From NCBI GenBank assembly GCA_903958995.1, contig CAJBVG010000289.1, forward strand, positions 1-33,232: 33,232 nt of DNA, read 5' to 3'. The notes beneath the pieces were generated by a model. The model was given only the letters and a program-made list of their open reading frames with translations. It did not search any database and was not told the origin of the DNA. This DNA comes from an uncultured bacterium (lineage in GTDB: Bacteria > Bacteroidota > Bacteroidia > Sphingobacteriales > Sphingobacteriaceae). This document shows, piece after piece, positions 19,345 through 27,812 of the stretch. A program made the position numbers and the translations under genes. Positions within the stretch are counted from its first letter, which is position 1. Each line of letters starts with the position of its first letter.

Positions 19345-19460
19345 TAGAAGGGTAGAGCTGTGGAAAGGTAGAATTGTAGAAGTATAGAAGTATAGAACTG
19401 TGGAAAAGTCTAATCTATATTTCCACAGTTCTATAGTTCTACAGTTCTATTTTTCTATTA
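19345..19460. repeat. Inverted-repeat array, 8-nt unit (TAGAACTG family), copy 2
   Basis: TAGAAGGG|TAGAGCTG|TGGAAAGG|TAGAATTG|TAGAAGTA|TAGAAGTA|TAGAACTG|TGGAAAAG - TCTAATCTATAT - TTCCACAG|TTCTATAG|TTCTACAG|TTCTATTT|TTCTATTA; overlaps the stop codon at 19447-19449. Confidence 0.94.
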
Positions 19461-21819
19461 GAAGTCTACTGGTTAAAGTTCTATTGCTTCCTTTAACATT
19501 GATTAAATACAATCCGTTCGGAAGGTCATTTAATAGTAAGCTAACAATATTATTGTTCACGCTTATTTTGTTTGAAGAAACACTGATTACTTTTTTACCC
19601 ATCGCATCAGTAATTGTGATGTTCTCAATATTAAAATTAGGTGGGATTTGAATATTTATTTTACCAGTAGTCGGATTTGGATATAACACAATCGCATTAG
19701 TATTCGTAGAATGAATTCCTGAATTTCCACCTAAACCTTTATGACCATATAATCCAGTTCCAGTTCCAACTAACAACTCGTCAAAGAACAACACATTAAT
19801 TTGTGTTCCTGTTGGATAAGTAAATCCAAGGTTCCATGATGTTCCTGATAGTGCATAATTATACACTTCGTTATCTACAGCAACATAAACAGTGTCATGT
19901 CCTAAGGTTATAGCATAACCTTGTTTTCCTGTACTCATCGGAAACCCTGATGTTGTAAATGGTGTCCACTTATTCGTTGTATTTGTAGGCTTGTAATAAG
20001 CAATTGGGTGATTAACTCCTGCATCGGTACCGCAAGCAAATACAGTATCTCCCGCAGCATTGGTATGTAAATCACGTATGCTTGCTACTATTAATGAACC
20101 TGTACTGGTATTCCCTGCATTCATGTCTTGAGTAGCTGTCCACGTTGCTCCAGATTTCACCACACGATAAACACTTCTTCCGGTTGGTGCACTTAAATCG
20201 TAATCAACTCCAACATAAGCAACAGTATCTGTTCCTTCTTTTGTAAACACAATATCATACACATCAACATCATGGTTTGGCGTAGAAGCAACATTCAATT
20301 TTATTTGTGTCCAAGTACTCCCTGAATTTTCAGAGAAGAAAAGTCCACCTTTATCTGATCCTTGTAATTGATAACCTGCAAAAATTATTGATGAATCATA
20401 TGGGCAAGTTTCTATAGCCTCACATACAATTGCGCCTGTCCAATTATAGGGCGCGTTCTCTGGTGAAAATACTTGTGTCCAACTCGTTCCTCCATTAAAG
20501 GTTCTATACACTCTTGAGTTACCTACATAAACAATGTTAGTATCACCTGCCATATCACTAGAATAATAGGGTGATCCATCACCATTAGGAAACATTGCAG
20601 GTGTCCAGTTGGGTGAAGTTGTATAAGTAGATACTTTACGTATTCCTGCTTTCGATGCTAGCCATGCTGTTGTCTTATCACTCGTCATGTCGAAGTCCAT
20701 TACTTGAACAGCTTCTACTCCATTATCTATTTCAAAAATGGTATATCCTTCGTTAATCGATGCGCCTATCCCTTGGTCGGTAGTCATGTATACAATATTA
20801 GAATCATTCGGATCTGAATATACTGCGCCATCATTGGGGTGAGTTTCAAAACCTGTTTGTCCGAACGTAATCCACGAACCTGCTACCCCTTTATTGTTAC
20901 TTGCAATTTTTGCAAAGTAAACATGGTAGTTAGAAGAAGTCCCACTGAATCCAATCACTTCACCTGCCACTCCACTAATTCCTGTATTTACGTTGGTGTA
21001 ATTGGTGTCGTTATCTGAGTATTCAAACTGTTTCGTTATTGGACCCATACTCGTGTTCGATCCTGCAATAAACAAACGTCCATCTGGAGCGATGTTCATC
21101 GTGGTATAATTATTCATTGCTGAAATTGCAGCAGGTGAAATATCTGTAAATGTAGTTGTGCTTGAAAACGAATCGTAAGCCGATTTAGATTTATATAATT
21201 TCATTGAAGCACCAGTTCCTGAATAAAATACATATAGTGCATTATTTGTTGGATCTACTGCAAACGTTGGGTTTCCAGGAGTAGGTGGCATCGCTATAGG
21301 CGAACCAACTCCTGCTGTGAAATTTCCACTTGCATCTAATGTTCCAAAATTTAATTGTGCAGCATTAGCGTAAAACATTACATTACCCGAAATAAATGAA
21401 ACATAATTTCCTCCGGTTGCAACACTCGTTGCAGCAGTTGCTGTTGCTGTAGTTTTGTAAAGAGTATTTTGTGCCGTAAAATAAATTGTTCCTGATGTTT
21501 GGTGTACTTGGAAATTACGTATTCCGCCGCCAAAATTTTTGGTTGCATCTGCAGACTTTAGTTTATGGAATGTCGGACTAAATGTTGGAGTAGTTGCCGG
21601 TGTAGCAACATCAGCATAAAACATAGAGTTCGCACTCTCTGTAGAAATTATGATTCGAGATGAATCAGGTTTATACGGGTATCCAGAAATATAATTAATT
21701 CGACCTCCGTAAACATTTTCAACTTCGGGTTTGCCTAGTTGAGCCCATGAATAATTCGCTGAGAAAAGCAGGATTATCATAAGCCATTTTCTTGTAGTAA
21801 AATGAGCTTTCATAATCAA
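19447..21819 (-). CDS. Secreted sortilin/BNR-type propeller protein with T9SS type A sorting domain
   Basis: VYRTFNGGTSWTQVFSPE, LFFSENSGSTWTQIKL (BNR/Asp-box), C-terminal IVLYPNPTTGKINIQIPPNFNIENITITDAMGKKVIS...LPNGLYLINVKGSNRTLTSRLLIEK. Confidence 0.9.
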   Translation of the reverse strand: MIMKAHFTTRKWLMIILLFSANYSWAQLGKPEVENVYGGRINYISGYPYKPDSSRIIISTESANSMFYADVATPATTPTFSPTFHKLKSADATKNFGGGIRNFQVHQTSGTIYFTAQNTLYKTTATATAATSVATGGNYVSFISGNVMFYANAAQLNFGTLDASGNFTAGVGSPIAMPPTPGNPTFAVDPTNNALYVFYSGTGASMKLYKSKSAYDSFSSTTTFTDISPAAISAMNNYTTMNIAPDGRLFIAGSNTSMGPITKQFEYSDNDTNYTNVNTGISGVAGEVIGFSGTSSNYHVYFAKIASNNKGVAGSWITFGQTGFETHPNDGAVYSDPNDSNIVYMTTDQGIGASINEGYTIFEIDNGVEAVQVMDFDMTSDKTTAWLASKAGIRKVSTYTTSPNWTPAMFPNGDGSPYYSSDMAGDTNIVYVGNSRVYRTFNGGTSWTQVFSPENAPYNWTGAIVCEAIETCPYDSSIIFAGYQLQGSDKGGLFFSENSGSTWTQIKLNVASTPNHDVDVYDIVFTKEGTDTVAYVGVDYDLSAPTGRSVYRVVKSGATWTATQDMNAGNTSTGSLIVASIRDLHTNAAGDTVFACGTDAGVNHPIAYYKPTNTTNKWTPFTTSGFPMSTGKQGYAITLGHDTVYVAVDNEVYNYALSGTSWNLGFTYPTGTQINVLFFDELLVGTGTGLYGHKGLGGNSGIHSTNTNAIVLYPNPTTGKINIQIPPNFNIENITITDAMGKKVISVSSNKISVNNNIVSLLLNDLPNGLYLINVKGSNRTLTSRLLIEK

Positions 21820-21862
21820 TGGTATTTAATAGTAATTGGTTAGTTATATTAAAGTTACAACT

Positions 21863-22288
21863 TTATTGACTACTAGCAAATTTTCTTATGATACGATACT
21901 GCTCTATATAGTTGGCTATTGAATCTTGCCCATCAGCCCAGTAAACGGCCTTTGTGGTGCTGTCTTTTCTACTTAATATGGAATAGGTAAGGTTTCCTGT
22001 CCTCTTGTAGGGTTTGTTAAGTATGCCTGATGAATATACTTTTTGAAATAATTGTGCAACAGAATCGGTAGTACTCATTCGATAAAACTTCTGATTGTAT
22101 GCCTTACCCGCCGTATGATAGATAACATAAATCTCTGCATTCTTTTGAATCAAGAACCCCGTTGTTGTCCCTGCAAAACCCCCACTCGCTTTTACTTCAA
22201 TAGCATCATAAGGAACAGATTGCTCCACTCTTTTTTGTCGAGTTGAACAAGCTGTAAAAAGTAAAAAGATGATGAAGTAACGTTTCAT
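21863..22288 (-). CDS. Small putative lipoprotein, unknown function
   Basis: MKRYFIIFLLFTACSTRQKR with lipobox-like FTAC; no recognised domain. Confidence 0.6.
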   Translation of the reverse strand: MKRYFIIFLLFTACSTRQKRVEQSVPYDAIEVKASGGFAGTTTGFLIQKNAEIYVIYHTAGKAYNQKFYRMSTTDSVAQLFQKVYSSGILNKPYKRTGNLTYSILSRKDSTTKAVYWADGQDSIANYIEQYRIIRKFASSQ

Positions 22289-22312
22289 AATCCTAATGTA
22301 CAAAATATTTAT

Positions 22313-23155
22313 TTACTGAAAACATTCAATAATACCTTCATCGCAGCTTGCCCAAACCATGTAAGGGTGCGAATCTTGATGATGAATACTTCCATCTTTT
22401 TCAATACAAATTGCCCCAGCAAATCCATCAATTTCTTTTAATTCAAAAAAACTTTTTTCAAATGCTTTCTCCATACTAAAACCATCGCTTATTCGGGTAA
22501 CAATTTTTGTAGCGAGCGCTACACTTACTATATCTTCGCCAACACCTGTACAAGAAACTCCTGCAAAGTTATTTGCAAAATTTCCTGCAGCTGTTGCAGA
22601 ATCTGAAATTCTTCCTACTAGCTCAAAGCCTTTGCCACCGGTCGATGTAGCCGCTGCAATTTTCCCTTCTCCATCTAATGCAACACAACCAACTGTTCCT
22701 AATCCCAACGATTTTACTTTCTCTTCGTATTCTTTTCTTCGTTGTGGTAATTCAGGATTGTATAATGGAATATTTTTTTCGGCAGCATATTTATTCGCTC
22801 CTTCTGCTCCTAAAACTCGATCGTCTTCTTGCATTAATAATTCAGCAAGGCGAATTGGATTTTGAATATTTTGCACATTAATAACACCCGAAAACTTTTT
22901 AGAATTTCCATCATGAATAGATGAACTCATTCTAATTTTTCCATCGCTTTGGATTTGCGATCCTAAACCTGCATTAAATAGTAGATTGTTTTCTAAAAGA
23001 GAAACAGCATAGACCACTGTTTCTACTGCTGTATGCGTTTTTAAATATTCATAGCTGTCTCCAGCAATTTCTTTTAAAGCATTTTGCTTTGCATGCTTTA
23101 TTTCCAAGCTTGTGCTAGATTCTGAAAAGAAACCTCCGTGAATAATTAATTTCAT
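22313..23155 (-). CDS. Isoaspartyl peptidase / plant-type L-asparaginase (Ntn hydrolase)
   Basis: MKLIIHGG; GTVGCVALDGEGKIAAATSTGG (catalytic Thr of TVG); SATAAGNFANNFAGVSCTGVGEDIV. Confidence 0.92.
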   Translation of the reverse strand: MKLIIHGGFFSESSTSLEIKHAKQNALKEIAGDSYEYLKTHTAVETVVYAVSLLENNLLFNAGLGSQIQSDGKIRMSSSIHDGNSKKFSGVINVQNIQNPIRLAELLMQEDDRVLGAEGANKYAAEKNIPLYNPELPQRRKEYEEKVKSLGLGTVGCVALDGEGKIAAATSTGGKGFELVGRISDSATAAGNFANNFAGVSCTGVGEDIVSVALATKIVTRISDGFSMEKAFEKSFFELKEIDGFAGAICIEKDGSIHHQDSHPYMVWASCDEGIIECFQ

Positions 23156-24054
23156 CGGTCTATTTTTGCGTATCTATCTACGTCTTTTTTGTGATTTTTA
23201 TTGATAATCATTTTAGACGTTTCCAAGTCATATAAATCATGCATTGCCATTACGTGAACGACTACATGGTCAATAGATATAGGGGTTCCAATAGATACAT
23301 CGGTAATGTTTGTGTCTCTGATTGACTTTCCATCAACCAACATCACTAAGCCTGAACCAATCGCTTCCATCTCATGACCATCTTTAATTAACAAACCTGT
23401 ATCTTCTCCTAAGCCTACGCCTAATATCATCGGGTTGCTAACTACTGCCTGAAATAATCGTCCAATTCTTCCGCGATGAACAAAGTGAGTGTCAATAATT
23501 ACATCATTGATTAATCCTAATCCACCAGTAATTTTTACTTCTCCTTTTAATAAAGCCTCAGAGCTAGAACCTTGGTAAATCATATTGTTCGAGCATGCTG
23601 CAGCACCTGCAGATGTTCCAGAAATAACAAAGTTTGTTTCTTGGTATTTTTTGATCAGTAACTTGTGAAATTCAGTTCCTCCTAATATGGATGTTAATCG
23701 TAATTGATCTCCACCAGTAAACATAACTACATCGGCTTCTCTTAATCGAGTTACGAAATGTTCATCATTCGCTTCATCGCGAACTGTGATGTTCATTACA
23801 CCAACATTATTTGAGCCTAAGTATGAAAATGCTTTTACATATTCTTCACCAACGGCTTCTGGTATTTGTGATGCTGTAGTGATTACTTCAACTCTCGACA
23901 ATTCTTGATTTGCCGATTCCAGAATAATACGTTTAAGAATTCCCTTTTCAAAAAAATTTAAATTGCTCTCAATTTCTTCTTTATAGTTCTTCTCGGTAAA
24001 ACTACCAGTATCAACTGCCCCCCCAATAATGATTAACTTTCCTATTGGTTTCAT
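23152..24054 (-). CDS. cphB: Cyanophycinase
   Basis: GKLIIIGGAVDTGSF; VVMFTGGDQLRL; VISGTSAGAAACSNNMIYQG (nucleophile Ser); IIDTHFVHRGRIGRLFQAV; overlaps the isoaspartyl peptidase start by 4 nt. Confidence 0.93.
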   Translation of the reverse strand: MKPIGKLIIIGGAVDTGSFTEKNYKEEIESNLNFFEKGILKRIILESANQELSRVEVITTASQIPEAVGEEYVKAFSYLGSNNVGVMNITVRDEANDEHFVTRLREADVVMFTGGDQLRLTSILGGTEFHKLLIKKYQETNFVISGTSAGAAACSNNMIYQGSSSEALLKGEVKITGGLGLINDVIIDTHFVHRGRIGRLFQAVVSNPMILGVGLGEDTGLLIKDGHEMEAIGSGLVMLVDGKSIRDTNITDVSIGTPISIDHVVVHVMAMHDLYDLETSKMIINKNHKKDVDRYAKIDR

Positions 24055-24184
24055 ATAATATTAATGTTAGTAGAATATTAAATCTAAAACAATAATAGTA
24101 ATATATTTTATAAAATATGCATCGTTGTAATTGGTTTTCAAAATATTATTTTATTAAATTACCAATCTATATAAACTTACGCAT

Positions 24185-26800
24185 ATGAAAATACTGAGTA
24201 TACAAGCGTTGAGAGGCCCAAACATTTGGAGTGTACGTCGCAAAAAATTAATACAAATGCGTCTCGACCTTGAAGATATGGAGCAAAAACCAAGTAATTT
24301 GGTGGATGGCTTCCCTGAACGTTTAGAAGCATTGTTCCCAACAATGTATGAGCATCGTTGCTCTGAAGGTGTTGCTGGTGGCTTTTTTATGCGTGTTCGT
24401 CGCGGTACATGGATGGGACATGTTATTGAACACATTGCTTTAGAAATTCAAACACTCGCTGGAATGGAAACAGGGTTCGGTAGAACTCGTGAAACAAAAA
24501 CTCCCGGTATATACAATGTTGTTTTTAGCTATACTGAAGAAAGTGTAGGCTTATTTGCTGGTGAAGCTGCGGTTCGTATTGCCGAAGCCTTAATCTCTGG
24601 TGATGAGTATGATCTTTCTGCCGACATTAAACGAATGCGAGAAATTCGCGAAGAAGTGCGTTTAGGTCCTAGTACCTCTTCTTTAGTAGACGAAGCTGTT
24701 TCTCGTGATATTCCGTGGATTCGCTTAGGCACTAATTCTCTTATTCAATTAGGGTATGGTGTAAACCAAGCTCGTTTCCAAGCAACCATTACCGATAAAA
24801 CATCAAACATCGCAGTTGATATTGCTTGTAATAAGGAACTCACTAAAAAAATGTTATACAATGCAGCAATCCCTGTTGCAAAAGGCGATATCGTTATTGA
24901 TGAAGAAGATCTTAAACGTTGCATCGATCGTATCGGCTTCCCAATTGTTTTAAAACCTCTAGACGGTAATCATGGTAAAGGTGCTTCCATCAATGTAAAA
25001 AACATGGAAGATGCACTTGCTGGTTTAGAGTTTGCAAAAAAATATTCTAGAAAAGTAATTGTTGAGCGTTTTATTACAGGATATGATTTCCGTGTTTTAG
25101 TAATCGACAATAAAGTGGTTGCTGCTGCACAACGTGTACCCGCAAATGTTAAAGGTGACGGAAAATATAATGTTCAAGAATTAATTGACAAGGAAAATTT
25201 AGACCCTCGTCGTGGTTACGGACATGAAAACGTTTTAACAGAAATTACTGTTGATCGAGATACGACCGACCTACTGGATAAAATGGGATATACTTTAGAT
25301 ACCATTCCTAAAAAAGGGGAGATTGTTTATCTAAAATCAACCGCTAATCTTTCTACTGGTGGAACTTCTATTGATGTAACCGACATGATGCATCCAGAAA
25401 ATATTTTCTTATCTGAGCGCATCTCTCGTGTAATTGGATTAGATGTTTGTGGTATTGATATCATGGCAGAAAATTTAACTCAACCTTTAAAAGAAAATGG
25501 TGGAGTAATTTTAGAAGTAAATGCTGCTCCTGGATTTCGTATGCACTTAGCTCCTGCAGAAGGATTGCCGAGAAACGTTGCTGCTCCAGTAATCGACATG
25601 CTTTACCCTTTAGGTAAACCTTCTCGTATTCCTATTATCGCTGTAACTGGAACAAATGGTAAAACTACAACGACTCGTTTAATTGCACACATCGTGAAAA
25701 ATATGGGTTACCGTGTGGGCTTTACTACTTCAGATGGTATCTACGTTCAAAATCATATGCTCGAAAAGGGCGATACCACTGGACCATACAGTGCTGAATT
25801 TATTTTAAAAGATCCTACTGTTGATTTTGCTATTCTTGAAACTGCTCGTGGTGGTATTCTTCGTTCGGGTTTAGGATTTAGTCGTTGCGATATTGGTGTC
25901 ATTACTAATATTCAAGAAGATCATTTAGGATTAAACGATATCGATACGCTAGAAGATGTTGCACGTGTAAAATCTACTGTTGTAAAAAGTGTTAAGAAAG
26001 ATGGATGGGCAGTATTAAATGCAGAAGATGAATATTGTGTAAAAGTTGCTGGGGAACTCGATTGTAAAATTGCCTATTTCAGTTTAGATGAAAATAATCC
26101 TGTGATTAAGAAACATTGCAAAGCCGGTGGAATTGCAGCGATCTATGAAAACGGATTTGTAACCATTAAAAAAGGTGATTGGAAAATCCGTGTTGAAAAA
26201 GTTACAACCATACCTTTAACACTTGGCGGTAAAGCACAATTCATGATTGCCAATGTGTTGGCTGCAACTCTTGCTGGATATTTATATGGCTTCAAAACAG
26301 AAGACATGCGTTTATCTCTTGAAACATTTATTCCATCTGCTGCGCAAACGCCAGGTCGTATGAACATATTTAATTTCAAAGAATTTAAAGTGATGATCGA
26401 CTTTGCCCATAACCCTTCAGGATACATGGCTGTAGAGAGTTTCTTAAATCAAATTGAAAGCCCTTATAAAGTTGGAATTATCGCTGGTGTTGGCGATAGA
26501 AGAGATCAAGATATTACCGATTGCGGTGCAATCGCTGCTCGTATGTTCGATCATATTATTATTCGTCAGGAAAAACATTTACGCGGAAGAACAGAAGAAG
26601 AAATTATCAACTTAATTTTAAAAGGAATTAATTCTGTAGATAAAAAAATATCGTACGAAATTATACCGAAAGAAGTAGAAGCCATTAAACATGCTATTTC
26701 AACAGCACAACCGGGTACATTCATCACAGCATTAAGTGATGTAATTACCAATGCTATTGATATTGTTCAAAGTTATTTGGATAAAGAAGCGGGCCTTTAA
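24185..26800 (+). CDS. cphA: Cyanophycin synthetase
   Basis: MKILSIQALRGPNIWSVRRKKLIQM; ATP-grasp VLKPLDGNHGKGASINVKN; Mur-ligase P-loop VTGTNGKTTTTRLIAHI; 871 aa. Confidence 0.97.
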   Translation: MKILSIQALRGPNIWSVRRKKLIQMRLDLEDMEQKPSNLVDGFPERLEALFPTMYEHRCSEGVAGGFFMRVRRGTWMGHVIEHIALEIQTLAGMETGFGRTRETKTPGIYNVVFSYTEESVGLFAGEAAVRIAEALISGDEYDLSADIKRMREIREEVRLGPSTSSLVDEAVSRDIPWIRLGTNSLIQLGYGVNQARFQATITDKTSNIAVDIACNKELTKKMLYNAAIPVAKGDIVIDEEDLKRCIDRIGFPIVLKPLDGNHGKGASINVKNMEDALAGLEFAKKYSRKVIVERFITGYDFRVLVIDNKVVAAAQRVPANVKGDGKYNVQELIDKENLDPRRGYGHENVLTEITVDRDTTDLLDKMGYTLDTIPKKGEIVYLKSTANLSTGGTSIDVTDMMHPENIFLSERISRVIGLDVCGIDIMAENLTQPLKENGGVILEVNAAPGFRMHLAPAEGLPRNVAAPVIDMLYPLGKPSRIPIIAVTGTNGKTTTTRLIAHIVKNMGYRVGFTTSDGIYVQNHMLEKGDTTGPYSAEFILKDPTVDFAILETARGGILRSGLGFSRCDIGVITNIQEDHLGLNDIDTLEDVARVKSTVVKSVKKDGWAVLNAEDEYCVKVAGELDCKIAYFSLDENNPVIKKHCKAGGIAAIYENGFVTIKKGDWKIRVEKVTTIPLTLGGKAQFMIANVLAATLAGYLYGFKTEDMRLSLETFIPSAAQTPGRMNIFNFKEFKVMIDFAHNPSGYMAVESFLNQIESPYKVGIIAGVGDRRDQDITDCGAIAARMFDHIIIRQEKHLRGRTEEEIINLILKGINSVDKKISYEIIPKEVEAIKHAISTAQPGTFITALSDVITNAIDIVQSYLDKEAGL

Positions 26801-26801
26801 T

Positions 26802-26866
26802 CGAATTGTCGAAATGACGAATTAGCGAATTGTCGAAACCCCTGTGTTTTGCAATTCGCTTTTTTT
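26802..26866 (+). terminator. 8-nt repeat array (CGAATTGT family) merging into an intrinsic terminator after cphA
   Basis: CGAATTGT|CGAAATGA|CGAATTAG|CGAATTGT|CGAAACCC then GTTTTGCAATTCGC-TTTTTTT: stem GCGAATTGTCGAAAC/GTTTTGCAATTCGC followed by T7. Starts 2 nt after the cphA stop. Confidence 0.85.
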
Positions 26867-26924
26867 GTTTCAATAAACTCTAAAATACTTTTTTCTATTA
26901 TCTATTTTCTAATTACATTTAAAC

Positions 26925-27671
26925 ATGAGAAAATCAGTTATCATCAGCGGTGCAGGCTCTGGAATTGGAAGAGCTATTGCCATTCGTTTAAGTGAATTAA
27001 ATTTCGATTGTTATTTGCTTGGTCGTAATGCTGTGCATTTACAAAAAACATTAATTGCTTTAAAAGATGGTGATCATTATATTTTGAGTGCTGATATAAA
27101 AAATAAAGAAAGCTTAGCCTCTACGCTTTCAACGCTACGCAGGCCAGTTGATGCATTAATTGCAAATGCAGGAATTGGTGGCGAAAATACTTGGGGGGAT
27201 AGCGATCGTTGGAATGATATTGTAGAAACAAATTTAACGGGTACTTACAATTTCATTAATACTTTTTTGCCTCACTTAAAAGCTTCTACTTCGCCATACA
27301 AACACATCGTAATGACTTCCTCTATTCTTGCTCGTTTAGGTGTAGCAAACTACACTGCGTATTGCGCGTCTAAAGCTGGCTTGCTAGGACTTATGCGCTC
27401 AATGTCTATTCAATTTGCCGATGATAAAATTTTAGTTAACGCTATTTGTCCTGGTTGGGTAAATACTCAAATGTCGCAAGATGGTATGCAAGGAATTGCA
27501 AATGGAATTGGTGTAAGTGTTCAAGAATTTTATGATATCGCTATGCAATCTGTTCCATTACGTAAAATGTCGGAACCTTCTGAAATTGCTGACCTTGTAG
27601 CTTATTTGCTGCATCAACAAAGTGTAACCGGACAAACGTTTGATATTAATAATGGCGCTTTGATGAGCTAA
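26925..27671 (+). CDS. SDR-family oxidoreductase (FabG-like)
   Basis: SGAGSGIGRAIAIRLSE; IANAGIGG; YTAYCASKAGLLGLMRSMSIQ; CPGWVNTQM. Confidence 0.94.
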   Translation: MRKSVIISGAGSGIGRAIAIRLSELNFDCYLLGRNAVHLQKTLIALKDGDHYILSADIKNKESLASTLSTLRRPVDALIANAGIGGENTWGDSDRWNDIVETNLTGTYNFINTFLPHLKASTSPYKHIVMTSSILARLGVANYTAYCASKAGLLGLMRSMSIQFADDKILVNAICPGWVNTQMSQDGMQGIANGIGVSVQEFYDIAMQSVPLRKMSEPSEIADLVAYLLHQQSVTGQTFDINNGALMS

Positions 27672-27762
27672 GTATATTGTATTATGTACAAAGTATTATG
27701 TACAAAGTATTATGTATTAAATAAAAAATACTTAATACTTTGTACATAATACTTAATACATT
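27672..27762. repeat. Inverted-repeat array, 7-nt unit (GTATTAT/GTACAAA family)
   Basis: GTATATT|GTATTAT|GTACAAA|GTATTAT|GTACAAA|GTATTAT|GTATTAA|ATAAAAA|ATACTTA|ATACTTT|GTACATA|ATACTTA|ATACATT: 13 consecutive 7-mers in register, starting the nucleotide after the SDR stop codon. Confidence 0.94.
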
Positions 27763-27765
27763 TTT

Positions 27766-27812
27766 ACCAGTCACCAGCTACTATCCCGATAGCTATCGGG
27801 AACCAGTCACCA
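27766..27812. repeat. 11-nt direct repeat (ACCAGTCACCA) flanking an 18-bp perfect palindrome
   Basis: ACCAGTCACCA at 27766-27776 and 27802-27812; TCCCGATAGCTATCGGGA palindrome at 27784-27801; overlaps the stop codon of the FAD oxidoreductase (27793-27795). Confidence 0.9.

Noticed and set aside
19345-19460. CRISPR-like array
   Set aside because: Units are 8 nt, contiguous, without spacers, and inverted around a centre; no cas genes in the window.
24055-24184. TAnnTTTG promoters for the divergent cphB and cphA genes
   Set aside because: The spacer is extremely AT-rich and I found no convincing full -33/-7 pair on either strand.
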